The notes: generated by a model not told the origin, from the sequence alone. A DNA stretch of 64,000 nucleotides from an uncultured Bacteroidales bacterium (GCA_900317125.1 ONFR01000003.1:124001-188000); one strand, 5' to 3'; positions 46,420 through 56,241 are shown, counted from the first letter of the stretch. Translations and numbers: made by a program.

Positions 46420-47360
46420 CAGATCATCTTTAGGTATCCCACTTCTTTCTCGGTGAGCTCACGGTAGCGGCCGCGGGGAAGGTCTTTCTTGGTGAGGCCG
46501 GCAAAGACTACGCGGTCCAGCTTGTGGATTTTGTAGCCGAGGTGTTCGAAGATGCGTCGCACGATGCGGTTCTTGCCCGAGTGGAGCTCCACACCCACGA
46601 TGCGTTTGTCGTTGGCACCCTGGACGTACTGCACGTCGTCGACGTGGATGGGGCCGTCTTCAAGCTCGATGCCTTCGAGCATGCGCTTCATGTCCTCGCG
46701 GGTGACGGCTTTGTCCACTTCCACCTGGTAGATTTTGTATACACCCGTGGAGGGGTGTGTGAGGCGGCGGGCAAGGTCGCCGTCGTTGGTGAAGAGGAGG
46801 AGGCCGGTGGTGTTGCGGTCGAGGCGTCCCACAGGGTAGATGCGCTCTGGACAGGCCCCGTCGATGAGCATCATGACGGTCTGCCGCTCCTGGGGGTCGT
46901 CGACGGTGGTGATGAACCCTTTGGGCTTGTTGAGGAGGAAGTAGCGTTTGCGCTCGGAGCGGAGGGTCTCGCCGCCGTAGTTGACCACGTCGCCCTCATG
47001 CACCTGGAAACCCATCTCGGTGATGACTTTGCCGTTGACCGAGACACTGCCTGCTGCAATGAGTTTGTCGGCTTCGCGGCGGGAGCAGATGCCGGCGTTG
47101 GCGATGTATTTGTTGAGGCGGATGGTGCCGTCGTAAGGCTTGGGGGTTGGGGGCGGCACTTTCTCCTTGCGGACAGGAGGGTGCTTGGGACGGTTGGGGT
47201 CTTTGGCCCGCTTGGGTGGACGCGCCGGTTTGTCGGCACGGGTGGAGGCATTGGGTCTGTCGCCATCCTTGCGGTAGGGACGCTTGGCGGCCGGTTTGGC
47301 ATCGCCGCTTTTGTTGATACGCGGACGATGTGGGCGTTTGTTATTGTCGTTCTTTTCCAT
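46419..47360 (-). CDS. rRNA pseudouridine synthase, RsuA/RluB/E/F family, with basic N-terminal tail
   Basis: 313 residues. Residues 1-75 are a K/R/P-rich disordered tail; then an S4 RNA-binding domain (IRLNKYIANAGICSRREADKL) and a pseudouridine synthase domain with catalytic Asp in PVGRLDRNTTGLLLFTNDG. Makes pseudouridine in 23S (RluB-type) or 16S rRNA; RluB-type is most likely. Six nt after the upstream small gene, so the operon is tight. Confidence 0.87.
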   Translation of the reverse strand: MEKNDNNKRPHRPRINKSGDAKPAAKRPYRKDGDRPNASTRADKPARPPKRAKDPNRPKHPPVRKEKVPPPTPKPYDGTIRLNKYIANAGICSRREADKLIAAGSVSVNGKVITEMGFQVHEGDVVNYGGETLRSERKRYFLLNKPKGFITTVDDPQERQTVMMLIDGACPERIYPVGRLDRNTTGLLLFTNDGDLARRLTHPSTGVYKIYQVEVDKAVTREDMKRMLEGIELEDGPIHVDDVQYVQGANDKRIVGVELHSGKNRIVRRIFEHLGYKIHKLDRVVFAGLTKKDLPRGRYRELTEKEVGYLKMI

Positions 47361-47366
47361 AATTCT

Positions 47367-47813
47367 TTAGAATCGCATTTTGTAAGGGAAACTGGCATCG
47401 AGCTCTTGCTTGTTGCGCAGCGAGGCCACTTGGTCGGCCAGGCGCAGCAGGATGTCGAGTTTCATGAATTTGAGCCAGGAGAGGGCTTTGTCGTCTTTGC
47501 GGCAGGCGAGTGCGAACATGAGGTTGGCCTCGTGGAGGTTCTGCTGCACCCATTGCCGCGCGCGGGGGTCGCCGTCGATGGCGTGGCTGAGGAGTCCCAG
47601 CCAGTGGTAGTTGTGCTGAACGAGCCACTGCTCGGCCTCCACGTCGTCCTGGAGGAAGTTGCTGAAGGCGGCCAGTTCGGTGTAGCCGGCTTCGACAAGC
47701 CATTGGAAGAAGTCTTTGCTCCCTCCGATGGCCTGCTGCAGGGCCAGCAGCACACGGGGGCTGTAGGCTAACAGTCCTTTGCGGCGGTAGGGGTTGGCGG
47801 CAGTGGCGCTCAT
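47367..47813 (-). CDS. conserved hypothetical protein, all-helical
   Basis: 148 residues without signal or membrane segment. It shows two to three similar helical motifs (FFQWLVEAGYTELAAFSNFL, AEQWLVQHNYHWLGLLSHA, ALSWLKFMKLDILLRLADQV), suggesting a small helical-repeat fold. Located between pheT and rluB with 3-6 nt gaps, so firmly in the translation-related operon. Function not known to me. Confidence 0.8.
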   Translation of the reverse strand: MSATAANPYRRKGLLAYSPRVLLALQQAIGGSKDFFQWLVEAGYTELAAFSNFLQDDVEAEQWLVQHNYHWLGLLSHAIDGDPRARQWVQQNLHEANLMFALACRKDDKALSWLKFMKLDILLRLADQVASLRNKQELDASFPYKMRF

Positions 47814-47816
47814 GGG

Positions 47817-50303
47817 TTATTGTCTTATCGTGGCACCCAGCTGGGTCTCGAGGTTTTTCTGCAGTTTTGCCATGACGGCTTCAATCTGTTTGTCGTTAAG
47901 GGTCTTGTCCTTGTCCTGCAGGATGAAGCTGACGGCATAGGATTTCATGCCCTCGGTGATGCCTTTGCCTTTGTACACGTCGAAGAGGCTGACGCGCTTG
48001 AGTAGTTTCTTCTCGGTGTTGAAGGCGACTTGCTCAATCTCGGCGAAGGTGACCTTGTTCTCGAGAATCAGGGCGAGGTCGCGGCGCACTTCGGGATACT
48101 TGGGTATTTCGGCGTAGAGCACTTCTTTGGTGGGATAGCTCTTGAGGAGGAGCGACCAGTCGATGTCGGCATGGAAGACCTCTTGTTTGCAGTCCATCTG
48201 CTTGAGGGTGTCGCGCCGTATGCGGCCCATAGTGCAGAGGACTTTGTGGTTGTCGCGGTAGACGAAGGCCAGTCCCTCGGCATAATAATGTTGGGTGGCG
48301 GGGACAATCTGCAGGCGGGAGAAGTTGACGCGCATGCGACGCAGGATGTTCATCACCTGCGCCTTGAGGTAGTAGAAGTCGGTGGGTGTGGCGGGTATTT
48401 TCCAGTTCTCGGGTTGCATGTCGCCGGTCATGAAGAGGGCGAGGTGCTGCGTCTCAACGTACTTCTTAGTGACGGACATTTCGGCTTCGGCATCGGCGGA
48501 AAGGGCCTCGGGCGAGAGCTGGTAGGTGCGACCGAACTCGTAGAGCTTCTGGTTGTGGATTTTGTAGTTGAGGTTGCGCACGATGCACTCCATGCCGCAA
48601 TAGAGGAGCGACTGCCGCATGACGTTCAGCTCCTTGCTGAGGGGATTGAGAATGTGGATGCTGCGGGCGGCGTCGAAGTCGGGGTTGTTCTCGTAGTATT
48701 CGGCCTTGGTGAGGGAGTTGTTCATAATCTCGCTGAAGCCGTTGTAGGTGAGCATGTCGCTGACGACGTTCTGCAGCTTGTTGGGGTTCGGCTTGGTGCC
48801 GAAGCTGAGGCAGCTGTTGATGCGCTCGTCGATATGAATGTTGTTGTAGCCGTAGATGCGCATGATTTCCTCCACAACGTCGCACTCGCGCGTGACGTCC
48901 ACTTTGCAGGAAGGGATGAGGAGTTTCATGCCCTCGGGGGTCTCGGAGACAATCTCGATGTCGAGCGAGGTGAGGGCTGTGCGGATGGCATCGAGTGGGA
49001 TGCTTTGGCCGATGAGCCGGAAGACACGGTCGAAGTTGATGTCCACTTCGGCACGGGGGATGGGGGTGGGGTAGAGGTCCACCACCTCGGAAGCGACGGT
49101 GGCACCGGCCAGCTCCTGGATGAGATGCACGGCACGCTGCAGCGCCCAGCGGGTGATGTTGGGGTCGCAGCCACGCTCGTAGCGGAAGGAGGCGTCGGTC
49201 TTCAGGCCGTGGCGCTTGCTGGTCTTGCGGATGCTGACGGGGTTGAAATAGGCACTCTCGAGGAAGACGCGTGTGGTGTTGTGGGTCACGCCGCTCTTCT
49301 CGCCGCCGAACACACCGGCGATGCACATGCCTTCCTCCTCGTTGCAGATCATCAGGTCGCGGTGGTCCAGCTTCCGTTCCACTCCGTCGAGGGTGACGAA
49401 GGGGGTGTCCTGCGGCAGGGTGCGGACCACCACGTGGTTGCCCGTGATTTTGTCGGCATCGAAAGCATGCAGGGGCTGTCCCACTTCCATGAGGACGAAA
49501 TTGGTCACATCGACCACGTTGTTGATGGGACGAATGCCCACAGTGCGCAACTTGTTCTGCAGCCACTCGGGCGAGTCGGCCACGTGGACGTTCTCGAGGG
49601 TGATGCCGGTGTAACGTGGGCAGAGCTCAGGCTCCTCGACGGTGACGCGGATGCCGTTCTTTCCGGTGGCGTTGTTGAGGTCGGCGACCTCGGGCCACTG
49701 GATATGCTTGCCAGCTTGGTTGCGGGTGTTGAGTACGGCCACTACATCGCGGGCCACACCTATATGGCTGGTGGCATCGCTGCGGTTGGCGGTGATGGCC
49801 ACCTCGAGCGTATAGTCCTCCTCTAGATGGAAGTACTCTTTGGCGGGCATACCCACGGGAGCGTCGTCGGGGAGCACCATGATGCCTGCATGGTCCGAGC
49901 CGAGCTGAAGCTCGTCCGCGGCACACAGCATGCCCTCGCTCACGGCTCCGCGCAGTTTGCCTTTCTTAATCTCGTAAAACTCGGTGTCGGAGGTGTATAT
50001 CTTAGTGCCTATCTGGGCGCACACCACCTTCTGGCCGGCGGCCACGTTGGGGGCACCGCACACGATGTTGAGCGGGGTGCCGCTGCCTACGTCCACGGTG
50101 GTAAGGTGCAGGTGGTCGCTGTCGGGGTGGGGCTCGCAGGTGAGCACTTGGGCTATCACTACATGCTCCAGTCCTCCACGGATGCTTTCAACCTTCTCAA
50201 CACCTTCAATCTCCAATCCACTGAAGGTGAGCAATTCGTCAAGTTCGTTCGGGGTGAGGTCGGTGTCGACATACTCACGCAGCCATTTGTACGATATCTT
50301 CAT
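47817..50303 (-). CDS. pheT: phenylalanine--tRNA ligase beta subunit
   Basis: 828 residues. Charges tRNA-Phe together with PheS, which is not in this window. Domain order: MKISYKWLREYV, EMAP/tRNA-binding domain (HPDSDHLHLTTVDVGSG, near residue 60), B3/B4 editing domain (YTGITLENV, MEVGQPLHAFDADKI), B5, the synthetase-like core (MRQSLLYCGMECI) and the C-terminal ferredoxin-fold anticodon-binding domain (FDVYKGKGITEGMKSYAV). Length normal. Confidence 0.96.
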   Translation of the reverse strand: MKISYKWLREYVDTDLTPNELDELLTFSGLEIEGVEKVESIRGGLEHVVIAQVLTCEPHPDSDHLHLTTVDVGSGTPLNIVCGAPNVAAGQKVVCAQIGTKIYTSDTEFYEIKKGKLRGAVSEGMLCAADELQLGSDHAGIMVLPDDAPVGMPAKEYFHLEEDYTLEVAITANRSDATSHIGVARDVVAVLNTRNQAGKHIQWPEVADLNNATGKNGIRVTVEEPELCPRYTGITLENVHVADSPEWLQNKLRTVGIRPINNVVDVTNFVLMEVGQPLHAFDADKITGNHVVVRTLPQDTPFVTLDGVERKLDHRDLMICNEEEGMCIAGVFGGEKSGVTHNTTRVFLESAYFNPVSIRKTSKRHGLKTDASFRYERGCDPNITRWALQRAVHLIQELAGATVASEVVDLYPTPIPRAEVDINFDRVFRLIGQSIPLDAIRTALTSLDIEIVSETPEGMKLLIPSCKVDVTRECDVVEEIMRIYGYNNIHIDERINSCLSFGTKPNPNKLQNVVSDMLTYNGFSEIMNNSLTKAEYYENNPDFDAARSIHILNPLSKELNVMRQSLLYCGMECIVRNLNYKIHNQKLYEFGRTYQLSPEALSADAEAEMSVTKKYVETQHLALFMTGDMQPENWKIPATPTDFYYLKAQVMNILRRMRVNFSRLQIVPATQHYYAEGLAFVYRDNHKVLCTMGRIRRDTLKQMDCKQEVFHADIDWSLLLKSYPTKEVLYAEIPKYPEVRRDLALILENKVTFAEIEQVAFNTEKKLLKRVSLFDVYKGKGITEGMKSYAVSFILQDKDKTLNDKQIEAVMAKLQKNLETQLGATIRQ

Positions 50304-50315
50304 TATGATGTGTTT

Positions 50316-51749
50316 TTATTTTTTCAATACGTATAGTTTATATTGTTGTGTGGGCAAGGGGGTCTCGACATAGAGGTCGGAGGGTACGGCCAAGCTCCCG
50401 TCGGTCAGCAGGTGGCGAGGCAGCGGCTGCTGGGGTTGGGAGAGGTCGGTTCTTTTCAGGTCGATATGCTTCTCGCGGTAGTAGTAGGCATACAGGCTCC
50501 ATTCCTGCGACAGGGCAAGGGGAATGCCCACCTGCTCGCCTGTTTCCAGCAGCGGGACTATCGTCCGCATATCCTCCTGCATGGCCACATCGCGACCCGG
50601 TTTCCCATAGTTGACGGCGTTGAGGACCACCGCTCCTGCAGCCGCCAAGAGGGTGACGACAATCAGGGCGTTCCGCCACGTCTTGCTTTCGGTGCTTGTC
50701 CAGCGGGTCAAGGGCTCCTGCATGATGGCTCCCAGCCCCACGGCCACAAAGGGGTATACAGTAAGGATATAGAAGCCGTGCTGTTTCAGGCTGATGGCTA
50801 TGGGCAGCACGCCCGAGAGGGCGAGGAGGAAACAGATCCAGAAAACCCTCCTGTCGGCCTTGGCCACACGCTTGTGGGCCTTCGCTTTCATGACACCCAC
50901 CACCACTAAGGCCAAAGCCCAGAGGATGATGGTCTGTTCGAAGAAGTTCTTCACGATGGTCCAGCGACTGTTGGCAGTCGGGGCGTTGAGGTTGCCGAGC
51001 ACTTGGTGCGACAGATAGGTCTCGAAGTAGGTGACCGCCTCGGGGAACAGCAGTCCCGTGGCGGCAAAACAGACGGCAAAAGTGCTGAGGGCCATCAGTG
51101 TGTCCGCCACCGCCTGCAGCAGGGCGCGCCCCAGGTGCTTGTGGTTGCCCATGGCCCAATCCACCACCCACACAATCATCGGCAGGGCGAAAGGATAGAG
51201 CCCGGTGAATCCTTTGCACAGGAATGCAAGATAGAGGAACAGACCTCCCAGCGCCGCGTGCAGCAGCCGTTTGCCACCTTCGCGGGGCAGCAGGCTCAGC
51301 GCAGCCGCCAGCACAAATATCGCCATTGTGCATTCCAGCATATTGTCGTGGGCGTTGCGCGACATGGCGGGAATCAGCACCCACATGAGCAGGGGTATCC
51401 ATCCCGTCCGCCGCTCGTAGCCCATCCGATGCCACAGCCTCACGGTCAGCCAGGCCGTCAGCACGGTGGTGACCATGGTAAACAGCCGCGTCACCCATAC
51501 GTGGGTGCCGAAAAGCTTGTAGAACAAAGCCAGCAGCCCCATCACCAGAGGTGGATGCTCGTAGAAGTCGGCATGCAGCGACGGCGAGTGCATGGGGTGC
51601 CAGAAGGTGCAGGCACCCGAGGCCATGTTGTCCGCCACATTGCCGTATATCAAGCCGTCCATGAACATACCTGTTGTCAGCAGCGAACCGCTGATCAGCA
51701 TCAGGAACACCGATGCCACAAACGTGTATAGCAGACAGCTTTGTTTCAT
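50316..51749 (-). CDS. ArnT/PMT-like glycosyltransferase family 39 membrane protein
   Basis: 477 residues with about 11 hydrophobic segments. GT39/GT83-type enzymes move a sugar from a lipid-phosphate donor to a periplasmic acceptor. The first periplasmic loop has the acidic catalytic-type residues: GMFMDGLIYGNVADNM and HADFYEHPPLVMGLLALFYKLFG. A short periplasmic C-terminal domain follows. Possible acceptors are lipid A or glycoproteins; not decidable. It lies between glnS and pheT in one operon, with 12-43 nt gaps. Confidence 0.82.
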   Translation of the reverse strand: MKQSCLLYTFVASVFLMLISGSLLTTGMFMDGLIYGNVADNMASGACTFWHPMHSPSLHADFYEHPPLVMGLLALFYKLFGTHVWVTRLFTMVTTVLTAWLTVRLWHRMGYERRTGWIPLLMWVLIPAMSRNAHDNMLECTMAIFVLAAALSLLPREGGKRLLHAALGGLFLYLAFLCKGFTGLYPFALPMIVWVVDWAMGNHKHLGRALLQAVADTLMALSTFAVCFAATGLLFPEAVTYFETYLSHQVLGNLNAPTANSRWTIVKNFFEQTIILWALALVVVGVMKAKAHKRVAKADRRVFWICFLLALSGVLPIAISLKQHGFYILTVYPFVAVGLGAIMQEPLTRWTSTESKTWRNALIVVTLLAAAGAVVLNAVNYGKPGRDVAMQEDMRTIVPLLETGEQVGIPLALSQEWSLYAYYYREKHIDLKRTDLSQPQQPLPRHLLTDGSLAVPSDLYVETPLPTQQYKLYVLKK

Positions 51750-51792
51750 AATAGCTTATTGTCTATCAAGTCTATCCCCTCTATCAAATCTA

Positions 51793-53487
51793 TCAACCCT
51801 GACTAATCTTAGCCCAAGTGTCTTTCAGCGAGCAGGCACGGTTGAACACCAGGTGCTCGGGGGTGCTGTCGCGGTCGGTGCAGAAATAGCCCATGCGCTC
51901 AAACTGGAAGCGCATCGGCTCTTCAATGCCGCGTTCGTTCACCACCATGCGGGCATCGGCCAAGGCGGGTTCAAGCTTGCAGCCTTGCAGCACCTTGAGC
52001 GAATCGGGGTTCAGGTTGTCGAGGAAGGTCTTGCCTTCGGGAGCCTCGTCGGGGGCCTCGGTGGCGAAGAGGCGGTCGAACATCCTGACCTCGGCGTCGA
52101 CAGCGTGCTGTGCGCTCACCCAGTGGAGCGTGCCCTTCACCTTGCGGCCGTCGGGGGCGTCGCCGCCACGGGTGGCGGGGTCGTAGGTGCAATGGATGCA
52201 GGTGATGTTGCCCTCGGCGTCCTTCTCCACGCTCTGAGCCGTGACGAAGTAGGCATAGCGCAGGCGCACTTCGCGGCCCAGGCTCAGGCGGAAGAACTTC
52301 TTGGGGGCATCCTCCATAAAGTCCTCGCGCTCGATATACAGCTCGCGGCTGAAGGGTACCTGACGGGTACCGTCGGCCTCGTTCTCGGGATTGTTCACGG
52401 CGGTGAGCATTTCCGTCTGCCCTTCGGGATAATTGTCTATCACCAGCTTCACGGGGTTCAGCACAGCCATGCGGCGCGGGGCCACCTTGTTCAAGTGGTC
52501 GCGCAGGCTGTTCTCCAGACGCACATAGTCGATGATGTTGTCGCGTTTGGCCACACCGATGTCCTCGCAGAAGTTGCGGATGCTCTCGGGCGTGTAGCCA
52601 CGGCGGCGGAAACCGCAGATGGTCGGCATACGGGGGTCGTCCCAGCCGCTCACATAATGCTCCTTCACCAGTTGCAGCAGTTTACGCTTGCTCATCACTG
52701 TGTAGTTGATGTTCAGGCGGGCGAACTCGTACTGGTGGCTGGGGAAGATGCCCAGCTGCTCGATAAACCAGTCGTAGAGCGGGCGGTGGATGTCGAACTC
52801 CAGGGTGCAGATGCTGTGGGTGATATGCTCAATCGAGTCGCTCTGGCCGTGGGCGTAGTCGTACATGGGGTAGATGCACCATTTGTCGCCGGTGCGGTGA
52901 TGGTTGGCGTGCAGTATGCGGTACATAATGGGGTCGCGCAGCTGCATGTTGGGGTGCGCCATGTCGATTTTGGCGCGCAGAACCTTTTCGCCATCGGCGA
53001 ACTCGCCTTTGCGCATGCGCTCAAACAGGTCGAGGTTTTCCTCAACCGAGCGGTCGCGCCAGGGGCTGTTCTTTCCGGGTTCGGTCACTGTGCCGCGGCC
53101 GGCGCGGATTTCCTCCTGTGTCTGGTCGTCGACGTAGGCCAGTCCCTTCTTGATGAGGACAATGGCCCACTCATACAGCTGCTCGAAATAGTCGCTGGCG
53201 TAGTGTACACCCGCCCAGTCGAATCCCAGCCAGCGGATGTCCTGCTGGATGGAGTCTACATACTCCGTGTCCTCTTTCACAGGGTTGGTGTCGTCGAAAC
53301 GGAGGTTTGTTTTGCCGCCATACTTTTTGGCGAGGCCGAAATTAAGGCATATCGACTTGGCATGGCCGATGTGCAGGTAACCGTTAGGCTCTGGCGGGAA
53401 GCGCGTCAGAATACTGTTGTAGGTGCCCTCGCGGAGCCCCTGTTCGATGATTTCTTCCAAAAAATTCAGTGACAGATTCTCTTCCAT
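51793..53487 (-). CDS. glnS: glutamine--tRNA ligase
   Basis: 564 residues, class I synthetase. HIGH-type motif [15 protein letters not shown] near residue 35, KMSKS-type [11 protein letters not shown] near 270, and the GlnRS two-barrel anticodon-binding C-terminus. It distinguishes Gln charging by direct route from the GatCAB route. First gene of the operon glnS-GT39-pheT-47367-rluB-rsmI-like; promoter at 53547-53554. Confidence 0.96.
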   Translation of the reverse strand: MEENLSLNFLEEIIEQGLREGTYNSILTRFPPEPNGYLHIGHAKSICLNFGLAKKYGGKTNLRFDDTNPVKEDTEYVDSIQQDIRWLGFDWAGVHYASDYFEQLYEWAIVLIKKGLAYVDDQTQEEIRAGRGTVTEPGKNSPWRDRSVEENLDLFERMRKGEFADGEKVLRAKIDMAHPNMQLRDPIMYRILHANHHRTGDKWCIYPMYDYAHGQSDSIEHITHSICTLEFDIHRPLYDWFIEQLGIFPSHQYEFARLNINYTVMSKRKLLQLVKEHYVSGWDDPRMPTICGFRRRGYTPESIRNFCEDIGVAKRDNIIDYVRLENSLRDHLNKVAPRRMAVLNPVKLVIDNYPEGQTEMLTAVNNPENEADGTRQVPFSRELYIEREDFMEDAPKKFFRLSLGREVRLRYAYFVTAQSVEKDAEGNITCIHCTYDPATRGGDAPDGRKVKGTLHWVSAQHAVDAEVRMFDRLFATEAPDEAPEGKTFLDNLNPDSLKVLQGCKLEPALADARMVVNERGIEEPMRFQFERMGYFCTDRDSTPEHLVFNRACSLKDTWAKISQG

Positions 53488-53546
53488 CTTTATAATGTGT
53501 TCATTTCCTATTTGTTAATAAAATGTATCCAAAATACATCAACCTA

Positions 53547-53554
53547 CAAAGATA
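53547..53554 (-). promoter_or_regulatory. Bacteroidota -7 box for the glnS operon
   Basis: Minus-strand TATCTTTG, 60 nt before the glnS ATG. Confidence 0.55.
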
Positions 53555-53920
53555 CAAAAAAAACTTGTAATATCCTTGTTTTTTTCTCACAAAAATACTA
53601 TTGGGTGACAAATACGCCCAGTAGCGGCCGTGCAGCGTGCTGTCCGGCATGCCTTTCGGTCGGTCGTTGCGTGTTTGGCAGAATCAACTGGCAACCCCCT
53701 GTTGGCCAACTGGGCTTGTGGCAGACTGGCAGTAGGTTCTGACCTACGCCCTATGTTGTATTCCATTTTGATTGGCTTTCCATCGGTCTTCATCTAGTCT
53801 TTATCAGTTGTACAGAAATAATAACTAAATAATAAAGAAACAAAATAGAAAATATATAACGAAGGAACTGCGGCTGGAAGATGGTTTCGGACTGGGGGCA
53901 TGACTCGGGGTCGGGGATAA
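53555..53920. other. gap of about 370 bp, nothing convincing
   Basis: A plus-strand ORF at 53497-53742 has no signal, family resemblance or start context. A GC-rich part (53620-53760) has several short inverted words such as CAGTAGGTTCTGACCTACG. An unannotated small RNA is possible but not supported. Confidence 0.4.
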
Positions 53921-53958
53921 AAGAAACGTGCACCTCCGGATGGAAATGCACGTTTCTT
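53921..53958 (-). terminator. terminator of the first barrel paralogue
   Basis: AAGAAACGTGCA pairs perfectly with TGCACGTTTCTT around a 14-nt loop; on the minus strand TTTTATC follows. Confidence 0.85.
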
Positions 53959-53988
53959 CCGCCCATGGCGGTGGGTTTGTTTCAGTTG

Positions 53989-54636
53989 TTAAAAGGTATA
54001 GCCGAGACCCAGATACACGCCCGAGGTGGTGGTTTTTGCGTGCTCGTGGGCGTCGATGTTGAGGATGCCCATGACATATCCGCCGAAGATGCGGATGTGG
54101 CGCACATTCAGTGCGAGGCCGAAGGTGGCCTGCACATTGAGCCGCTTGAGGAGTGCGGGGTCGGCATACCAGTCTCTCTTGCCGAATTCACCGACGAGGG
54201 AGTTGGTATAGGTTGATGAGCCCATGACGGCATACGACACCAGCGGTCCGCCGTAGAAGGAGAAGCGGGAATAGTCGCTGAAGGGGATGCCGAAATGAAG
54301 CAGCACAGGGACGTCGACCACGACCTGCATCTCTTTGGCTGAAGAGGGCAGCATGGCCATGGTGAACTGGTAGTTGCGCGTGTTGTAGCGGCCGTTCACT
54401 CCGGCGGTGACGCCGAAGTTATCAGAAAAGTTCAGGGTGTAGGTGACGCCAAGGTACACTCCCTGCATGTCGCCTTGCACGATTTTGGGAGGGTTGTTCA
54501 ACGTGAGGGGGTTGAACGAGAAGGCGGGTATGTTCTCGGGGGCGTAGCCTACATGGATTCCCAGATGCTGGGCGCGGGCGCCTGTGCCGATGAGCATGGC
54601 GACGGCCGCAAGGATAAGGGTGACTGTCTTTTTCAT
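53989..54636 (-). CDS. outer-membrane beta-barrel (porin-family-like) protein, paralogue 1
   Basis: 215 residues from ATG 54636 (MKKTVTLILAAVAMLIGTGARAQ signal peptide). Barrel pattern with GVTYTLNFSDNFGVTAGVNG, VPVLLHFGIPFSDYSRFSFYGGPLVSY, and a terminal TSGVYLGLGYTF strand ending in Phe. Same family as the next gene: both have HLGIHVGYAPE/NLGINLGYAPQ openings and matching C-termini. Function unknown; eight- to ten-strand barrels of this type are plentiful in Bacteroidales. Confidence 0.8.
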   Translation of the reverse strand: MKKTVTLILAAVAMLIGTGARAQHLGIHVGYAPENIPAFSFNPLTLNNPPKIVQGDMQGVYLGVTYTLNFSDNFGVTAGVNGRYNTRNYQFTMAMLPSSAKEMQVVVDVPVLLHFGIPFSDYSRFSFYGGPLVSYAVMGSSTYTNSLVGEFGKRDWYADPALLKRLNVQATFGLALNVRHIRIFGGYVMGILNIDAHEHAKTTTSGVYLGLGYTF

Positions 54637-54672
54637 TATCTTTAAGTGGCTGACCGCCACAGGTGATTAATG

Positions 54673-54708
54673 GGCTGACCGCCAGAAGTGTTTGTCGGGC
54701 GGTCAGCC
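54673..54708 (-). terminator. hairpin between the barrel paralogues
   Basis: GGCTGACCGCC pairs perfectly with GGCGGTCAGCC. A second copy of the GGCTGACCGCCA word lies 25 nt away, at about 54647. No strong T-run, so it may attenuate rather than end transcription. Confidence 0.55.
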
Positions 54709-54726
54709 GCTGGTTATAAAAACGGG

Positions 54727-55347
54727 TTAGAGGATATAGCCGAGGCCGACGAAGTAGCCGGAGGTAGTGGATTTGGCCTTGTCGCTCTTGTTGAGGTCGA
54801 GGAAGCCCATGCGGTAGCCAGCAAAGAGGCGTAATTGCTGGAACTCAAGTGCTGCGCCTGCGGCACCCATCAGGTCGAACTGGTTGTAGTTGGACTTCTC
54901 GCCATACCAGTTGAAGTCTTTTTCGGCGGACAGGCCGGTGATTGATTCGGTTCCTTTTTGGTGGGTGTTGCCTCTCAGTGCAAAACTGAACATGGGACCG
55001 GCAAAAATGGCCAGGCGTACGTTGTTGCCGAAGGGGATGGCGAAGTTGAGCAGCAGGGGCACGTCAAGCAGGATTTGGGTGTGGGTGGATGTTCCCTTAA
55101 CTGATAGGAAGGTTCCCTCTTCTTTTTTGATGTTGTAACGTCCCTGGAGACCGAAGGAGAGTCCGATGTTGCCCGAAAGGGCGTGGTTGTAGTTCACTCC
55201 TGCGAAGAAACCGTTCATGTCTTTTACGATGAAGTCGGTGGTTGTCTGCGGAGCATAACCGAGATTGATGCCGAGGTTCTGAGCCTGTGATTTGCCTGCC
55301 AGCAGCAGGAATGCTGCAACGGCGATGATTGAAATTGTTCTTTTCAT
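54727..55347 (-). CDS. outer-membrane beta-barrel (porin-family-like) protein, paralogue 2
   Basis: 206 residues, signal peptide MKRTISIIAVAAFLLLAGKSQAQ. Shares segment order with the downstream paralogue: NLGINLGYAPQ, GVNYNHALSGNIGLSFGLQGRYN, DVPLLLNFAIPFGNNVRLAIFAGPMFSF, TTSGYFVGLGYIL. A tandem duplication with considerable divergence. Probably cotranscribed with paralogue 1 through the hairpin. Confidence 0.8.
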   Translation of the reverse strand: MKRTISIIAVAAFLLLAGKSQAQNLGINLGYAPQTTTDFIVKDMNGFFAGVNYNHALSGNIGLSFGLQGRYNIKKEEGTFLSVKGTSTHTQILLDVPLLLNFAIPFGNNVRLAIFAGPMFSFALRGNTHQKGTESITGLSAEKDFNWYGEKSNYNQFDLMGAAGAALEFQQLRLFAGYRMGFLDLNKSDKAKSTTSGYFVGLGYIL

Positions 55348-55452
55348 AGTGATAGGTATTTTTTTAATAAGTTATTCTTGTGTGGATTGAATAGTAACAA
55401 TTAATAATTGGGGCAACACTGATTGTAAAAATAATTCTTAATTATTGTTTTT

Positions 55453-56127
55453 TTATCGTTTGAGGGTGCCGAAGGAACTTGAGCCGCTGTTGCCGCTGTT
55501 AGTGCCGGAGGTGGTGCTGGAGGTGGTGCCGGTAGATGTGGCGGGTTTCATGATTTGGATGTAGGTGGGCGATTTGATGGTCTGTCCGGCAACGGACACG
55601 GAGGGGCGCACGCGCAGACCCAATTGCGACGAGGTGCCTTCCTTGGTGAAGCTGCTGGCGAAGGTTTTGAGTGCTTCGACTCCCGAGCTGGAGAAGAGCT
55701 GGTAAAGGTCGGTGCTCACACCCAGGGGCACGGTGGTGGTTTTCTTGGCGTTGATGTTGTAGTTCTGATTGGTGGTGCCGGTGGCGAATTCCTTGGCGGC
55801 AACATCGAGGGCCCAGTCCATCGTGGTGAGTAATGCGTTGCGGTCGGTGGGGTTCTTCACACCGATGTTGACGTTAAGTGCAAGGGGCACGCGTTTGGAA
55901 GTGATGGCAGAGGCCAGCATCACCACATCGGTGGCGGAGATTTGTCCACTGGCGATATTGCGGACGTTGACACCTGCCACGGAGACGTTGGAGACGTTCT
56001 GCAGAGAGTATTCGCAGTTGGCCAAATTGGCTATGCTGGACAGGTTGTTGGCTAGATTGTCCAGAAAGGTGCATGATGCAAACGAAAGGCTACATGCCAC
56101 AGCTACAATGATTAACGACTTTTTCAT
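55453..56127 (-). CDS. LEA14-like (late embryogenesis abundant type 2) lipoprotein
   Basis: 224 residues with a lipobox (CSLSFASC, Cys19). The LEA_2/WHy-type domain appears around residues 40-150: VSVAGVNVRNI, VPLALNVNIGVKNPTDRNALLTTMDW, KKTTTVPLGVSTDLYQLF. The C-terminal 30 residues are a Ser/Thr/Gly/Asn low-complexity tail. Such lipoproteins often sit in the outer membrane of Bacteroidota; function unknown. Confidence 0.78.
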   Translation of the reverse strand: MKKSLIIVAVACSLSFASCTFLDNLANNLSSIANLANCEYSLQNVSNVSVAGVNVRNIASGQISATDVVMLASAITSKRVPLALNVNIGVKNPTDRNALLTTMDWALDVAAKEFATGTTNQNYNINAKKTTTVPLGVSTDLYQLFSSSGVEALKTFASSFTKEGTSSQLGLRVRPSVSVAGQTIKSPTYIQIMKPATSTGTTSSTTSGTNSGNSGSSSFGTLKR

Positions 56128-56156
56128 GATGATGTATTTTAATGTGTTTATTGGTG

Positions 56157-56164
56157 CAAAGATA
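56157..56164 (-). promoter_or_regulatory. Bacteroidota -7 box for the LEA14-like gene
   Basis: Minus-strand TATCTTTG, 30 nt before ATG 56127. Confidence 0.55.
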
Positions 56165-56211
56165 CATTTATTATTTTAATTACAGGCTTTATATATTGTT
56201 TTTTTAACAAT

Positions 56212-56241
56212 AAAAAAAGGGGACAGGCTCGACCTGTCCCC
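56212..56241 (-). terminator. terminator of the T9SS type A protein gene
   Basis: GGGGACAGG pairs with CCTGTCCCC around a 5-nt loop and the minus strand continues TTTTTTTA. Confidence 0.9.

Noticed and set aside
48030..53472. Long plus-strand frames opposite pheT and glnS (598 and 626 codons)
   Set aside because: Antisense to well-recognised synthetases; no family resemblance.
53497..53742. 81-codon plus-strand ORF
   Set aside because: Composition and lack of start signals suggest a chance frame; overlaps the glnS promoter.
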